Under the pieces are notes generated by a model, which ran no database searches, was not told the DNA's origin, and saw only the letters and a program-made list of their open reading frames with translations. The position numbers were made by a program, and so were the translations under genes. This document shows, in pieces, positions 24,483 to 32,347 of a stretch of 64,000 nucleotides of DNA; within the stretch, counting starts at the first letter, position 1; the number at the start of each line of letters is the position of its first letter. The stretch is from positions 310,001-374,000 of the forward strand of contig NZ_KB891995.1 of assembly GCF_000373625.1 (NCBI RefSeq), written 5' to 3'. The stretch is from Streptomyces sp. LaPpAH-108 (GTDB lineage: Bacteria > Actinomycetota > Actinomycetes > Streptomycetales > Streptomycetaceae).

Positions 24483-25889
24483 GTGACGACGATGACGGAA
24501 GCTTCCGTGCGCGAGTTCAAGATGCCCGACGTGGGCGAGGGGCTCACCGAGGCCGAGATCCTCAAGTGGTACGTCCAGGTGGGCGACAAGGTCACCGACG
24601 GCCAGGTGGTGTGCGAGGTCGAGACCGCCAAGGCGGCCGTCGAACTCCCCATCCCCTACGACGGGGTGGTGCGCGAGCTGCGCTTCCCCGAGGGGACGAC
24701 GGTGGACGTGGGCACGTCGATCATCGCGGTGGACGTGTCGGGCGGGGAGGTGCCGGCGGTCGCGGAGTCCGAGGTCGCCGCCGCTGCCGCTCCCGTTCCC
24801 GCCGCCGTCGAGGAGGAGGCCGAGCCGCAGGGCCGTCAGCCGGTCCTCGTCGGGTACGGCGTGGCGACGTCCTCCACCAAGCGGCGCCCGCGCAAGGGCC
24901 CCGAGGTGACGGTGCCGGCCGCCGCGCAGGCGGTCCAGGCCGAGCTGAACGGCCATGGCGCGGCGCCGTCCGCGCCCGCGCCCGTGAAGGAGCGCCCGCT
25001 GGCGAAGCCGCCGGTGCGCAAGCTGGCCAAGGACCTGGGCGTCGACCTCACCACGGTGACGCCGTCCGGCCCGGACGGGATCATCACCCGCGAGGACGTG
25101 CACGCGGCGGTGGCCCCGGCGGAGCCGGTGACCGAGGCGCCGACGACGCCCACCCCGGCCGCGGTGCCGGTGCCGACGTACGACACGGCCCGTGAGACCC
25201 GTATCCCGGTCAAGGGGGTCCGCAAGGCGACCGCGCAGGCGATGGTCGGCTCGGCGTTCACGGCGCCGCACGTCACGGAGTTCGTGACGGTGGACGTGAC
25301 GCGGACGATGAAGCTGGTCGACGAACTCAAGCAGGACAAGGAGTTCGCGGGGCTGCGCGTCAACCCGCTGCTGCTGATCGCCAAGGCGATCCTGGTGGCG
25401 ATCCGGCGCAACCCGGACATCAACGCGTCCTGGGACGAGGCCGCTCAGGAGATCGTGCTCAAGCACTACGTCAACCTGGGCATCGCCGCGGCCACGCCGC
25501 GCGGTCTGATCGTGCCGAACATCAAGGACGCCCACACCAAGACGCTCCCGCAGCTCTCCGAGGCGCTGGGCGACCTGGTGACGACGGCCCGCGAGGGCAA
25601 GACCTCCCCGGCGGCCATGCAGGGCGGCACGATCACCATCACCAACGTCGGCGTCTTCGGCGTCGACACCGGCACGCCCATCCTCAACCCGGGCGAGTCC
25701 GCGATCCTCGCGGTCGGCGCCATCAAGCTCCAGCCCTGGGTCCACAAGGGCAAGATCAAGCCCCGTCAGGTCACCACGCTGGCGCTGAGCTTCGACCACC
25801 GGCTGGTCGACGGTGAACTCGGCTCCAAGTTCCTGGCGGACGTGGCGGCGATTCTGGAGCAGCCGAAGCGGTTGCTGACCTGGGCATAG
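24483..25889 (+). CDS. bkdH: Branched-chain 2-oxoacid dehydrogenase E2, second copy
   Basis: A 468-residue dihydrolipoyl acyltransferase. Lipoyl domain with Lys50 in V-E-T-A-K-A-A-V-E-L, a flexible Ala/Pro/Val linker, a subunit-binding domain near residues 178-210 (P-P-V-R-K-L-A-K-D-L-G-V-D-L) and a catalytic domain ending in S-F-D-H-R-L-V-D-G-E. GTG 24483 follows GAGGAAGG. The operon ends at the hairpin 25914-25946, the first of three related elements. As with bkdABC, no E3 gene accompanies it. Confidence 0.9.
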   Translation: MTTMTEASVREFKMPDVGEGLTEAEILKWYVQVGDKVTDGQVVCEVETAKAAVELPIPYDGVVRELRFPEGTTVDVGTSIIAVDVSGGEVPAVAESEVAAAAAPVPAAVEEEAEPQGRQPVLVGYGVATSSTKRRPRKGPEVTVPAAAQAVQAELNGHGAAPSAPAPVKERPLAKPPVRKLAKDLGVDLTTVTPSGPDGIITREDVHAAVAPAEPVTEAPTTPTPAAVPVPTYDTARETRIPVKGVRKATAQAMVGSAFTAPHVTEFVTVDVTRTMKLVDELKQDKEFAGLRVNPLLLIAKAILVAIRRNPDINASWDEAAQEIVLKHYVNLGIAAATPRGLIVPNIKDAHTKTLPQLSEALGDLVTTAREGKTSPAAMQGGTITITNVGVFGVDTGTPILNPGESAILAVGAIKLQPWVHKGKIKPRQVTTLALSFDHRLVDGELGSKFLADVAAILEQPKRLLTWA

Positions 25890-25913
25890 TGTGTCCTTTT
25901 GACCTGCGGAAAT

Positions 25914-25951
25914 GCCGAGAGAGTGACCTCCAGTCACTCTCTCGGCCTTTT
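25914..25951 (+). terminator. bkdFGH terminator; hairpin copy A of a covarying repeat
   Basis: A 14-bp perfect stem, GCCGAGAGAGTGAC (25914-25927) with its complement at 25933-25946, loop CTCCA, followed by CTTTT: a textbook intrinsic terminator. The inner 27 bases (25917-25943) are homologous to two hairpins at 26644-26670 and 26832-26858 that lie within or beside Bro-N coding sequence, with compensating stem changes. On the minus strand copy A could encode E-R-V-T-G-G-H-S-L-G-I-S-A-G, in line with those coding copies. Confidence 0.85.
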
Positions 25952-25962
25952 CTCGGCACCAG

Positions 25963-26811
25963 TCAGCTCTGACTGAGTACGTACACCGGCGCCCCGTTCT
26001 CCGCTCCTCCACGAGAGCGGATGCAGGCGTGTTTGTGGAGCATGCGAAGGCACTCATTGACCCGACGGACCGTCAATCCGGTGCGGGCCGCGAGGGATTC
26101 GAGGGGCTCGCGGAGTTCTCCTTTTTCGACGAGGACCGGGGCGATGACAACTGCCACGGTCCAGACGTCTTCCGTCACGGACAACCGCTCGCGCCATTCC
26201 GCCAGGACGATGGCGGTGGTGGCGTGCCGGGTGGGCGCCGTGACGCGGGTGAGCGTCAGGCCGTCGAGCCGGTCCGCGATCCGTCCCATCGCATTCGCGA
26301 TGACCGCCTGCGTGGCCAGCATCTCCCTTTGCAGCGCCAGTGATGCACGCTGTGCGCTCGCCAACTCCGCGTCCAGCTGGAGGTTGTGCGCCTCCAGCTG
26401 GACGATCGCTTCCGCGACCTGGTCCGGCATCGCGTAGGCGATGGGGGAGCCGGGAGTGGTCGGCTGTACCTCGGCTTCTTCGAGAGAGTACGAACCCTCT
26501 CGCTGCACGGTCTCGATCACTTCCGCGACCCACTCCTTGAAAGGGGCGCAGGCGGGTTTGGTGCAGGCGTTCACCAAGAGGATCAGACCTTGGAGGTCGA
26601 TCAGATTCATGTCTCGGCGCCACTCTCTACCTGCGGGAATGCTGAGAGCGTAACCTCCAGTTACGCTCTCGATCGTCTCTCGATGAGCCTCGGGGACATG
26701 GTCCGAGAGAGCTTTGCGGGCGTTCGTGTGACCCAGTTGCCGGCACACATCCACCGCCGGAAACCAGTGACTCCCGTCCGGCATCGCGTAGGCGATGGGT
26801 CTCGGTGCCAC
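25963..26811 (-). CDS. Bro-N (phage antirepressor-like) domain protein
   Basis: A 282-residue protein. The Bro-N domain covers about residues 10-105 (H-W-F-P-A-V-D-V-C-R-Q-L-G-H-T-N-A-R-K-A-L, then M-N-L-I-D-L-Q-G-L-I-L-L-V-N-A and F-K-E-W-V-A-E-V-I). A coiled-coil-like helix follows (~130-175) and a C-terminal winged-helix-like region (~210-280). Bro-N domains bind DNA and occur in phage antirepressors. Only GTG or internal ATG starts are available and no good ribosome site is seen; P-I-A-Y-A-M-P-D occurs twice (N-terminus and ~residue 123), encoded by a shared 24-bp direct repeat, which suggests the 5' end was rebuilt by recombination. It may be a degraded accessory gene. Confidence 0.7.
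   Translation of the reverse strand: MAPRPIAYAMPDGSHWFPAVDVCRQLGHTNARKALSDHVPEAHRETIESVTGGYALSIPAGREWRRDMNLIDLQGLILLVNACTKPACAPFKEWVAEVIETVQREGSYSLEEAEVQPTTPGSPIAYAMPDQVAEAIVQLEAHNLQLDAELASAQRASLALQREMLATQAVIANAMGRIADRLDGLTLTRVTAPTRHATTAIVLAEWRERLSVTEDVWTVAVVIAPVLVEKGELREPLESLAARTGLTVRRVNECLRMLHKHACIRSRGGAENGAPVYVLSQS
26421..26800. repeat. 24-bp direct repeat pair inside the Bro-N locus
   Basis: The sequence GTCCGGCATCGCGTAGGCGA plus the following TGGG occurs at 26421-26444 and again at 26777-26800, both encoding P-I-A-Y-A-M-P-D on the minus strand. The second copy forms the present N-terminus of the gene, consistent with recombination between tandem or related copies. Confidence 0.7.
26644..26670. 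repeat. Hairpin copy B (inside Bro-N coding sequence)
   Basis: GAGAGCGTAAC, loop CTCCA, GTTACGCTCTC: a perfect 11-bp stem. On the coding (minus) strand it encodes E-S-V-T-G-G-Y-A-L in frame with the Bro-N protein. It differs from copies A and C only by paired substitutions. Confidence 0.85.
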
Positions 26812-26940
26812 TCTCTACCTGCGGGAACGCTGAGACCGTAAGCTCCACTTACGGTCTCAAGCATCTCTCGGTGGCCGTCTGGAACATGGTCCACGAGAGT
26901 CTGCCGAGAGCGGCATGGTCAGCCTTCGTGCGCGATGAAC
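26806..26940 (-). pseudogene. Remnant of a second Bro-N gene
   Basis: The minus strand reads D-H-V-P-D-G-H-R-E-M-L-E-T-V-S-G-A-Y-G-L and S-V-P-A-G-R-E-W, closely parallel to residues 37-65 of the intact gene. Further upstream R-A-R-R-L-T-M-P in another frame resembles the expected start of such a protein, implying an internal deletion and frameshift. The remnant is joined head-to-tail to the start of the intact gene within R-E-W, so a tandem array has collapsed here. Confidence 0.6.
26832..26858. repeat. Hairpin copy C (inside Bro-N remnant)
   Basis: GAGACCGTAAG, loop CTCCA, CTTACGGTCTC: again a perfect 11-bp stem. The minus strand encodes E-T-V-S-G-A-Y-G-L. Relative to copy B, stem positions 5 and 11 are inverted (G-C to C-G) on both arms together. 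Confidence 0.85.
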
Positions 26941-26956
26941 GTGGCCGCATATGCCA

Positions 26957-26993
26957 GGGGCCCGCCGCGGCCGAGTCGGCTGCGGCGGGCCCC
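26957..26993 (-). terminator. Terminator of the K15-type DD-peptidase gene
   Basis: A 12-bp perfect stem, GGGGCCCGCCGC (26957-26968) with its complement at 26982-26993, plus inner pairing of GCCGA/TCGGC. It begins 20 bp downstream of the minus-strand stop. Confidence 0.75.
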
Positions 26994-27012
26994 TCCCCCC
27001 GGTCGGTGGGCT

Positions 27013-27909
27013 CTACTTGGCGAAGCCGTAGTTCAGGAGCTTCTTCGCGTCCGACTCGCGCTGGGCGACCGACGACGAGGCGAGCACCGTGCCGATGACC
27101 GTCTTGCCGTTGCGGGTGGCGGCGAAGACCAGGCAGTACTTGGCCTCGGGGCCGGAGCCGGTCTTCACGCCGATGGTGCCGCTGTAGTTGCTGAGCAGCG
27201 TGTTGGTGTTGGTCCACGCCTTCATCGTGCGCGTGCTGCCGGTCTTGGTGACCGTCTTGGCCGTGTACGACTTGGTCTTGACGATCGTGCGGAACGTGGA
27301 ACTCTTCATCGCGCTGCTGGCGATCTTCGTCAGGTCGCGCGGCGTCGAGTAGTTGGAGCCCTTGCCGATGCCGTCGAACGAGTCGAAGTGGGTGTTCGTC
27401 AGCTTCAGGCTCTTCGCGGCGGCGTTCATCTTGCCGAGGAAGGAGTTGACGCGGGCGGTGTGGGTGCTGCCCGAGCCGAACTTGTCCGCGAGGACGTAGG
27501 CCGCGTCGCAGCCGGACGGCAGCATCAGCCCGTAGAGCAGCTGACGGACGGTGACCTTGTCACCGACGATCAGACCGGCCGAGGAGGCGTTGTTGGCGAC
27601 GATGTAGTCGCTCGCGCCCTTCGGGATCGTGACCTTGGTGTCCAGGTTGAGGTTCGGCTGCGCCAGTACGACCTTCGCGGTCATGATCTTGGTGGTGGAA
27701 CCGGTGGAACGCCGGGTGTCCGCGGCCTTGGTGAACAGCGACGTGCCCGTCGCGTTGTTCATCACGAAGCCGCCCTTGGCCACGATCGAGGGCTTGGTGA
27801 CGGCCTGCGCGGGGGCGGCGGTGAGGGCACCGGTGGTGAGCAGGGCGCCGGACGTCACGGCGACGGCGGCGGCCTTGCGGAGGCGGGAGCCCTTGATGCC
27901 GGTAATCAA
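27013..27909 (-). CDS. Secreted DD-transpeptidase/carboxypeptidase, Streptomyces K15 type
   Basis: A 298-residue penicillin-binding protein of the S11 family. TTG 27909 is chosen: GAGG lies 9 bases upstream and the product begins directly at a signal peptide (G-S-R-L-R-K-A-A-A-V-A, cleavage after A-P-A-Q-A). The mature part has the active-site serine in G-S-T-T-K, the second motif as S-G-C (P-S-G-C-D-A-A) instead of S-x-N, and K-T-G in G-V-K-T-G-S-G. The S-G-C motif and overall sequence match the crystallised K15 enzyme, a strict transpeptidase. It remodels peptidoglycan outside the membrane. It is divergent from the GntR gene. Confidence 0.9.
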   Translation of the reverse strand: MITGIKGSRLRKAAAVAVTSGALLTTGALTAAPAQAVTKPSIVAKGGFVMNNATGTSLFTKAADTRRSTGSTTKIMTAKVVLAQPNLNLDTKVTIPKGASDYIVANNASSAGLIVGDKVTVRQLLYGLMLPSGCDAAYVLADKFGSGSTHTARVNSFLGKMNAAAKSLKLTNTHFDSFDGIGKGSNYSTPRDLTKIASSAMKSSTFRTIVKTKSYTAKTVTKTGSTRTMKAWTNTNTLLSNYSGTIGVKTGSGPEAKYCLVFAATRNGKTVIGTVLASSSVAQRESDAKKLLNYGFAK

Positions 27910-28120
27910 AGCGAAATACCTCGATTGTCTTGAATGCCCTATAAAAAGCGGCCTGGTTGAGGTGGCATGAAAGTGGGGCCGCACGTGTGTGACACCCGGG
28001 AGCCGTGGATGGTTGCGGGATGCGGGGAGTTTTTTTCTCCGGCTTTCCCGGGCCCCGCGACCCGGTCCGCATGGTGGACGGCGCTGCCCGGCGCGCAGCT
28101 GTTGTATCTATCCTGTGGAC

Positions 28121-28771
28121 ATGCAAACGGCCACCAGGCAGCCACCCGCCGCCGAACGCGTCTACGCCCACGTCAAGCAAGGTGTCCTCGACCGCAGCTA
28201 CGAGGGCGGCACCCTTCTCACCGAGGGTGAACTGGCCGAGGCGGTGGGTGTTTCGCGCACCCCCGTCCGCGAGGCCCTGCTGCGCCTGGAGGCGGAGGGG
28301 CTGCTGCGGCTGTACCCGAAGAAGGGCGCCCTGGTGCTGCCCGTCTCCGCGCAGGAGATCGCGGACGTGGTGGAGACCCGGCTGCTCGTCGAGGAGCACT
28401 CCGCCCGCAAGGCCGTACCCGCCCCGCCCGCGCTGGTGGAGCGGCTGACCGAGCTGCTGGAGCGGCAGCGGGAGCAGGCCGCCGCGGGTGACTTCGCCGC
28501 AGCCGCCGTCACCGACCGCCGCTTCCACGCCGAGATCGTCCGCAGCGGGGGGAACGAGATCCTTTCCCGCCTCTACGACCAGTTGCGCGACCGGCAGTTG
28601 AGGATGGGCGTCGCCGTCATGCACTCCCACCCGGACCGCATCGCCAAGACGCTCGCCGAGCACGCGGAGATCCTGGACGCGCTGCGCTCCGGCGACGCGG
28701 ACGCGGCGGTCGGGATCGTGCACCGGCACGTGGGCTGGTTCTCCCACCTGGCGCGCGGGGAGGTGCGATGA
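28121..28771 (+). CDS. GntR family regulator, FCD type
   Basis: A 216-residue regulator with an N-terminal winged helix (residues 10-75: L-A-E-A-V-G-V-S-R-T-P-V-R-E-A-L-L-R-L, G-L-L-R-L-Y-P-K-K-G-A) and a C-terminal all-helical FCD domain whose metal/ligand residues fall in D-R-R-F-H-A-E-I and H-A-E-I-L-D-A-L. The preceding sequence carries TTGTATCTATCCT close to the ATG with no ribosome site, so the start may be nearly leaderless. The stop overlaps the MFS gene start (ATGA), so it probably regulates that transporter in response to its substrate. Confidence 0.85.
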   Translation: MQTATRQPPAAERVYAHVKQGVLDRSYEGGTLLTEGELAEAVGVSRTPVREALLRLEAEGLLRLYPKKGALVLPVSAQEIADVVETRLLVEEHSARKAVPAPPALVERLTELLERQREQAAAGDFAAAAVTDRRFHAEIVRSGGNEILSRLYDQLRDRQLRMGVAVMHSHPDRIAKTLAEHAEILDALRSGDADAAVGIVHRHVGWFSHLARGEVR

Positions 28772-30084
28772 GCGCGCGGACGGATGGGGTGGGCCGGGTG
28801 CTGCCGGGTGACCCGCCGGGCGGCGGGCGCGCGGTCGCGGTGTGGTGCATAGGCGTCGCGGTCTACTTCGTCGCCGTCATCTTCCGCACCTCGCTGGGTG
28901 TCGCGGGCCTGGACGCGGCCGACCGCTTCCATGTCGGCGCCTCCGAGCTGTCGACGTTCTCGATCCTCCAGCTGCTGGTGTACGCGGGGATGCAGATACC
29001 CGTCGGCCTGCTGGTCGACCGGCTCGGCACCAAGAAGGTGCTGTGCATCGGCGCGGTCCTTTTCACCGCCGGTCAGCTCGGCTTCGCCTTCTCCCCTTCC
29101 TACGGCACCGCTCTCGCCTCCCGCGCGCTGCTCGGCTGCGGTGACGCGATGACCTTCATCAGCGTGCTGCGGCTCGGCACGCGGTGGTTCCCGGCGCGGC
29201 GCGGCCCGATGATCGCCCAGCTCGCGGCCCTGGCCGGAATGGCGGGCAACCTCGTCTCCACCCTGGTCCTCGCGCGGCTGCTGCACGGGCTCGGCTGGAC
29301 CCCGGCGTTCGCGGGCAGCGCGGTCGCGGGGGTGGTCGTACTGGTCCTGACGCTGCTGTTCCTCCGGGACCACCCCGAGGGGCACGAACCCGAACCGGCC
29401 TCGCACCACGGCGCCGCCTACGTCCGCCGTCAGATCGCCGAGTCCTGGCGGGAGCCCGGCACCCGGCTCGGCATGTGGGTGCACTTCACCACCCAGTTCC
29501 CGGCGATGGTGTTCCTGCTGCTGTGGGGCCTGCCGTTCCTGGTCGAGGCGCAGGGGCTCAGCCGGGCGGTGGCCGGTGAACTCCTCACGCTGGTCGTCCT
29601 GTCCAACATGGTCGTCGGCCTCGTCTACGGCCAGATCGTCGCCCGGCACCACGCGGCCCGGCTGCCGCTGGCCCTCGGCACGGTCGCCGCGACCGCCCTG
29701 CTCTGGGCGCTCACCCTCGCCTGGCCCGGCGACCACGCCCCCATGCCGCTGCTCCTCGTCCTCTGCGTCGTCCTCGGCGCCTGCGGCCCCGCCTCGATGC
29801 TCGGCTTCGACTTCGCCCGCCCGGCCAACCCGCCCGAGCGCCAGGGCACGGCCTCCGGCATCACCAACATGGGCGGCTTCATCGCCTCCATGACGACCCT
29901 CTTCGCCGTCGGCGTGCTCCTGGACGCCACCGGCGACAACTACGCGATCGCCTTCTCCACGGTCTTCGTCCTCCAGGCCCTCGGCCTCGTCCAGATCCTC
30001 CGCCTGCGAGGCCGCGCGTCCCGCCGCGAACGGGAACGCCTGGTGGCGAGCCGGGTGGAAACGGTGCATGTGCCTGCGGCGTGA
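28768..30084 (+). CDS. Major facilitator superfamily transporter
   Basis: A 438-residue membrane protein with about 12 hydrophobic segments. The loop between helices 2 and 3 reads G-L-L-V-D-R-L-G-T-K-K-V, the classic MFS signature, and helix 4-5 contains R-W-F-P-A-R-R-G-P-M-I, as in anion:cation symporter/nitrate-type MFS members. It is translationally coupled to the FCD-GntR regulator. The substrate is unknown; organic acids are plausible given the regulator class. Confidence 0.85.
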   Translation: MSARTDGVGRVLPGDPPGGGRAVAVWCIGVAVYFVAVIFRTSLGVAGLDAADRFHVGASELSTFSILQLLVYAGMQIPVGLLVDRLGTKKVLCIGAVLFTAGQLGFAFSPSYGTALASRALLGCGDAMTFISVLRLGTRWFPARRGPMIAQLAALAGMAGNLVSTLVLARLLHGLGWTPAFAGSAVAGVVVLVLTLLFLRDHPEGHEPEPASHHGAAYVRRQIAESWREPGTRLGMWVHFTTQFPAMVFLLLWGLPFLVEAQGLSRAVAGELLTLVVLSNMVVGLVYGQIVARHHAARLPLALGTVAATALLWALTLAWPGDHAPMPLLLVLCVVLGACGPASMLGFDFARPANPPERQGTASGITNMGGFIASMTTLFAVGVLLDATGDNYAIAFSTVFVLQALGLVQILRLRGRASRRERERLVASRVETVHVPAA

Positions 30085-30433
30085 GAGGCGGGGTCGACCT
30101 CCGGTGGTGTGACGGGCACGGGCTACGGGGCGATTCGGCGGCTCGGTGAGGGGAGCCGGTCCCGTGCACGGGTGACGTGATGGGGTGGATCCGGCCGTAC
30201 GCGGGGGCGGCCACCGGTACGGGGGCACGTGCATCGGCCCCGGTAGCTGGCCCCCGGGGTTTTCGCCTGGCGGGCGAGCACCCGTCGCACCGGTCTGCGG
30301 CGCCGGGGCGACCGTCCGGGGGCGTCCCACCCACGGCAGCGACCGCCCCGTCGGCCCGCACCGCGTGATCACCGCACCGTCGAGGCAGCTCCACCGCACC
30401 ACCTCGACGACGCCCCCGCCGAACCGCCGGAGG
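30085..30433. other. Intergenic region without recognised gene
   Basis: 349 bp between convergent genes. It is GC-rich with short C/G runs. I see no strong terminator hairpin and no conserved small protein. Confidence 0.4.
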
Positions 30434-31258
30434 CTACGGCGTGATCGTGAAGTTTCGCAGGATCGCCGACACCAGGGCCGGGTCGCCCTCCGTCTTCACG
30501 CGGTCCGCGACCGACTCCGGGGTCACCCGGCCGCACGCGAGCCGGAAGTAGGTCTCCCAGTCGAGGGAGAAGGCGGCGGCGGGGCCGAGGGCGGGGGAGG
30601 TTTCGAGGGTGCCCCGGCCCTGGATGTCCACGCGGATGGTGCGGAGGAATTCGACCGGGCCGTGGACGTCGAAGACGATGGCCGAACTGCGGGGCGCCTC
30701 CGCGTACTTGGCGACGACCTTGGGGAGGGCGAGGAGGAGCAGGTCACGGGTGACGAGGGCGCCCGGGGAGTCGAGGTTGCCGGGGCGGCCCAGGGCGGTG
30801 CGCAGGTCCTGTTCGTGGATCCAGACGTCGAACGCCCGCCGCCGCATGGCCTCTTCGAGGGTGATCTCCTGGCCGAACGGCCCGCGCACCAGTGTGTCCG
30901 GCTCACGGGACTCGTTGCGCAGCTGGCGGTTGCGCCGGATGATCGTGTACTCCAGCTCGGCCGTCATCTCCGGCGCCGTGTGATGGCGGCGGACGTCGAC
31001 CTGCATCTCCATGTACCGCTGCTGCTCGTTGGTGACGTGGAAGAGGTCGCGGGGCAGCGCGTGGATCGGCCGGGGGTCGCCGAGCATCTCGCAGTCCAGG
31101 CCGATGACGTGCGAGACCACGTCTCGCACCGACCAGCCGGGGCAGGGCGTGCGCCGGTTCCACTCCCCCTCGACCAGCGGGTTGACCAGCTCGGATATCG
31201 CGTCGACGGAGTGGGTCCAGGCATCGGCGTAGGGCTGGAGGGTGGGATGCAGACTCAC
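30434..31258 (-). CDS. Maleylpyruvate isomerase-family, mycothiol-dependent (DinB-like) protein
   Basis: A 274-residue protein. The N-terminal DinB-like four-helix domain has W-N-R-R-T-P-C-P-G-W-S-V-R-D-V-V-S-H-V-I-G, typical of mycothiol maleylpyruvate isomerase N-terminal domains, with the metal histidine in S-H-V and further R-R-A-F-D-V-W-I-H-E-Q-D-L-R. The C-terminal ~90 residues form the SCP2/MDMPI-C-like domain. Mycothiol-dependent transfer or isomerisation is expected, but the substrate is unknown. GTG 31258 is used, with GAGGGG further upstream. Confidence 0.8.
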   Translation of the reverse strand: MSLHPTLQPYADAWTHSVDAISELVNPLVEGEWNRRTPCPGWSVRDVVSHVIGLDCEMLGDPRPIHALPRDLFHVTNEQQRYMEMQVDVRRHHTAPEMTAELEYTIIRRNRQLRNESREPDTLVRGPFGQEITLEEAMRRRAFDVWIHEQDLRTALGRPGNLDSPGALVTRDLLLLALPKVVAKYAEAPRSSAIVFDVHGPVEFLRTIRVDIQGRGTLETSPALGPAAAFSLDWETYFRLACGRVTPESVADRVKTEGDPALVSAILRNFTITP

Positions 31259-31476
31259 GGAACGGAAACCCCTCGGCGGTCGGTACACGGGCAGAATCGA
31301 ACGGCTTTGCCAGCGGGCGGCGGCTGCACTCGGCGGTGTCTGGAGACTCCTCCGCCCTCGGCTACGCGTGAGCGGGGGAGACCCCCAAGTTACGCTGCTC
31401 GGAGGCCCCCAGGCAGTGCTTTCGTGTGACGATCGTAGGCCCGTGGGAACGACTCGAATGCCAGGACGGTGGTAGT

Positions 31477-32271
31477 GTGCGCGCCTCGCTGATCCAGATC
31501 GCCGTGGACGAGCGCGAATCAGTGGCTGACCGGCGGCAACGCGCGGTCGCACTGGTGCGCGAGCAGGCCGGTGCGGACCTCGTGGTCCTGCCCGAGCTGT
31601 GGACCACCGGCGCCTTCGCCTACGACGACTTCGGGCCCGAGGCCGAGCCCCTTGAGGGCCCCACCTACGAGGCGATGGCCAAGGCCGCCGCCGACGCGGG
31701 CGTATGGCTGCACGCCGGGTCGATCCCGGAGCGCGACCCCGAGGGCCCCCTCTACAACACCTCGCTCGTCTTCTCCCCCTCCGGCGACCTGGCCGCCGCC
31801 TACCGCAAGATCCACCGCTTCGGCTTCGACAAGGGCGAGGCCGTGCTGATGGGCGCGGGCGGCGACCTCGTCACGGTCCGGCTGCCGGACACCACCCTCG
31901 GCCTCGGCACCTGCTACGACCTCCGTTTCCCCGAACTCTTCCGCTCCCTGACCGCCGCCGGTGCCGAGATCCTGGTGCTCCCGGCGGGCTGGCCCGAGCG
32001 GCGGCGCGCGCACTGGACGCTCCTGGCCCGGGCGCGGGCGGTCGAGAACCAGGCGTTCGTGCTCGCCTGTGGAACGGCCGGGACGCACGCCGGAGTTCCG
32101 CAGGCGGGTCACTCGATCGTGGTCGATCCCTGGGGCGAGGTGCTGGCCGAGGCGGGCGCGGGCGAGGAGGTCCTGACGGTCGAGTTCGACCCCGCGAAGG
32201 TCGCCGAGACCCGCGAGCAGTTCCCCGCCCTCAAGGACCGGATGCTCGGCCTGGAGCCCCCGCGCCGCTGA
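31477..32271 (+). CDS. Carbon-nitrogen hydrolase (nitrilase superfamily, omega-amidase-like)
   Basis: A 264-residue hydrolase. The catalytic triad is visible as Glu40 (V-L-P-E-L-W), Lys111 (Y-R-K-I-H) and Cys146 (G-T-C-Y-D-L-R-F-P-E). Length and the F-P-E-L-F-R motif fit the Nit/omega-amidase branch, which hydrolyses 2-oxoglutaramate-like or deaminated-glutathione-like amides. GTG 31477 has AGGACGG upstream. It is a single-gene unit divergent from the mycothiol-dependent protein. Confidence 0.85.
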   Translation: MRASLIQIAVDERESVADRRQRAVALVREQAGADLVVLPELWTTGAFAYDDFGPEAEPLEGPTYEAMAKAAADAGVWLHAGSIPERDPEGPLYNTSLVFSPSGDLAAAYRKIHRFGFDKGEAVLMGAGGDLVTVRLPDTTLGLGTCYDLRFPELFRSLTAAGAEILVLPAGWPERRRAHWTLLARARAVENQAFVLACGTAGTHAGVPQAGHSIVVDPWGEVLAEAGAGEEVLTVEFDPAKVAETREQFPALKDRMLGLEPPRR

Positions 32272-32347
32272 GCCACACCGGCTCCGCGCTGAGCCGCACC
32301 CAGCCCGCGCCGCTGAACCCCGGCCCCGGCGAAACTCCCGACAGGGC

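Noticed and set aside
26661..26894. Open frame encoding a separate small Bro-N protein
   Set aside because: Its first ~30 residues are Bro-N-like, but the rest reads the intact gene in a wrong frame. It is a remnant, not a functional gene.
28024..28041. GGGGAG-T7-CTCCGG element upstream of the GntR gene as terminator or operator
   Set aside because: The stem is only 4-6 bp and lies in a divergent promoter region, so neither role is supported.
28114..28122. TGTGGACAT before the GntR gene as a further DnaA box
   Set aside because: It deviates from the consensus at the first position and is expected by chance in a window of this size.
30177..30368. Small open frames in the 30.1-30.4 kb gap as a gene
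   Set aside because: No ribosome site, no conserved motif, and amino acid composition typical of random GC-rich DNA.
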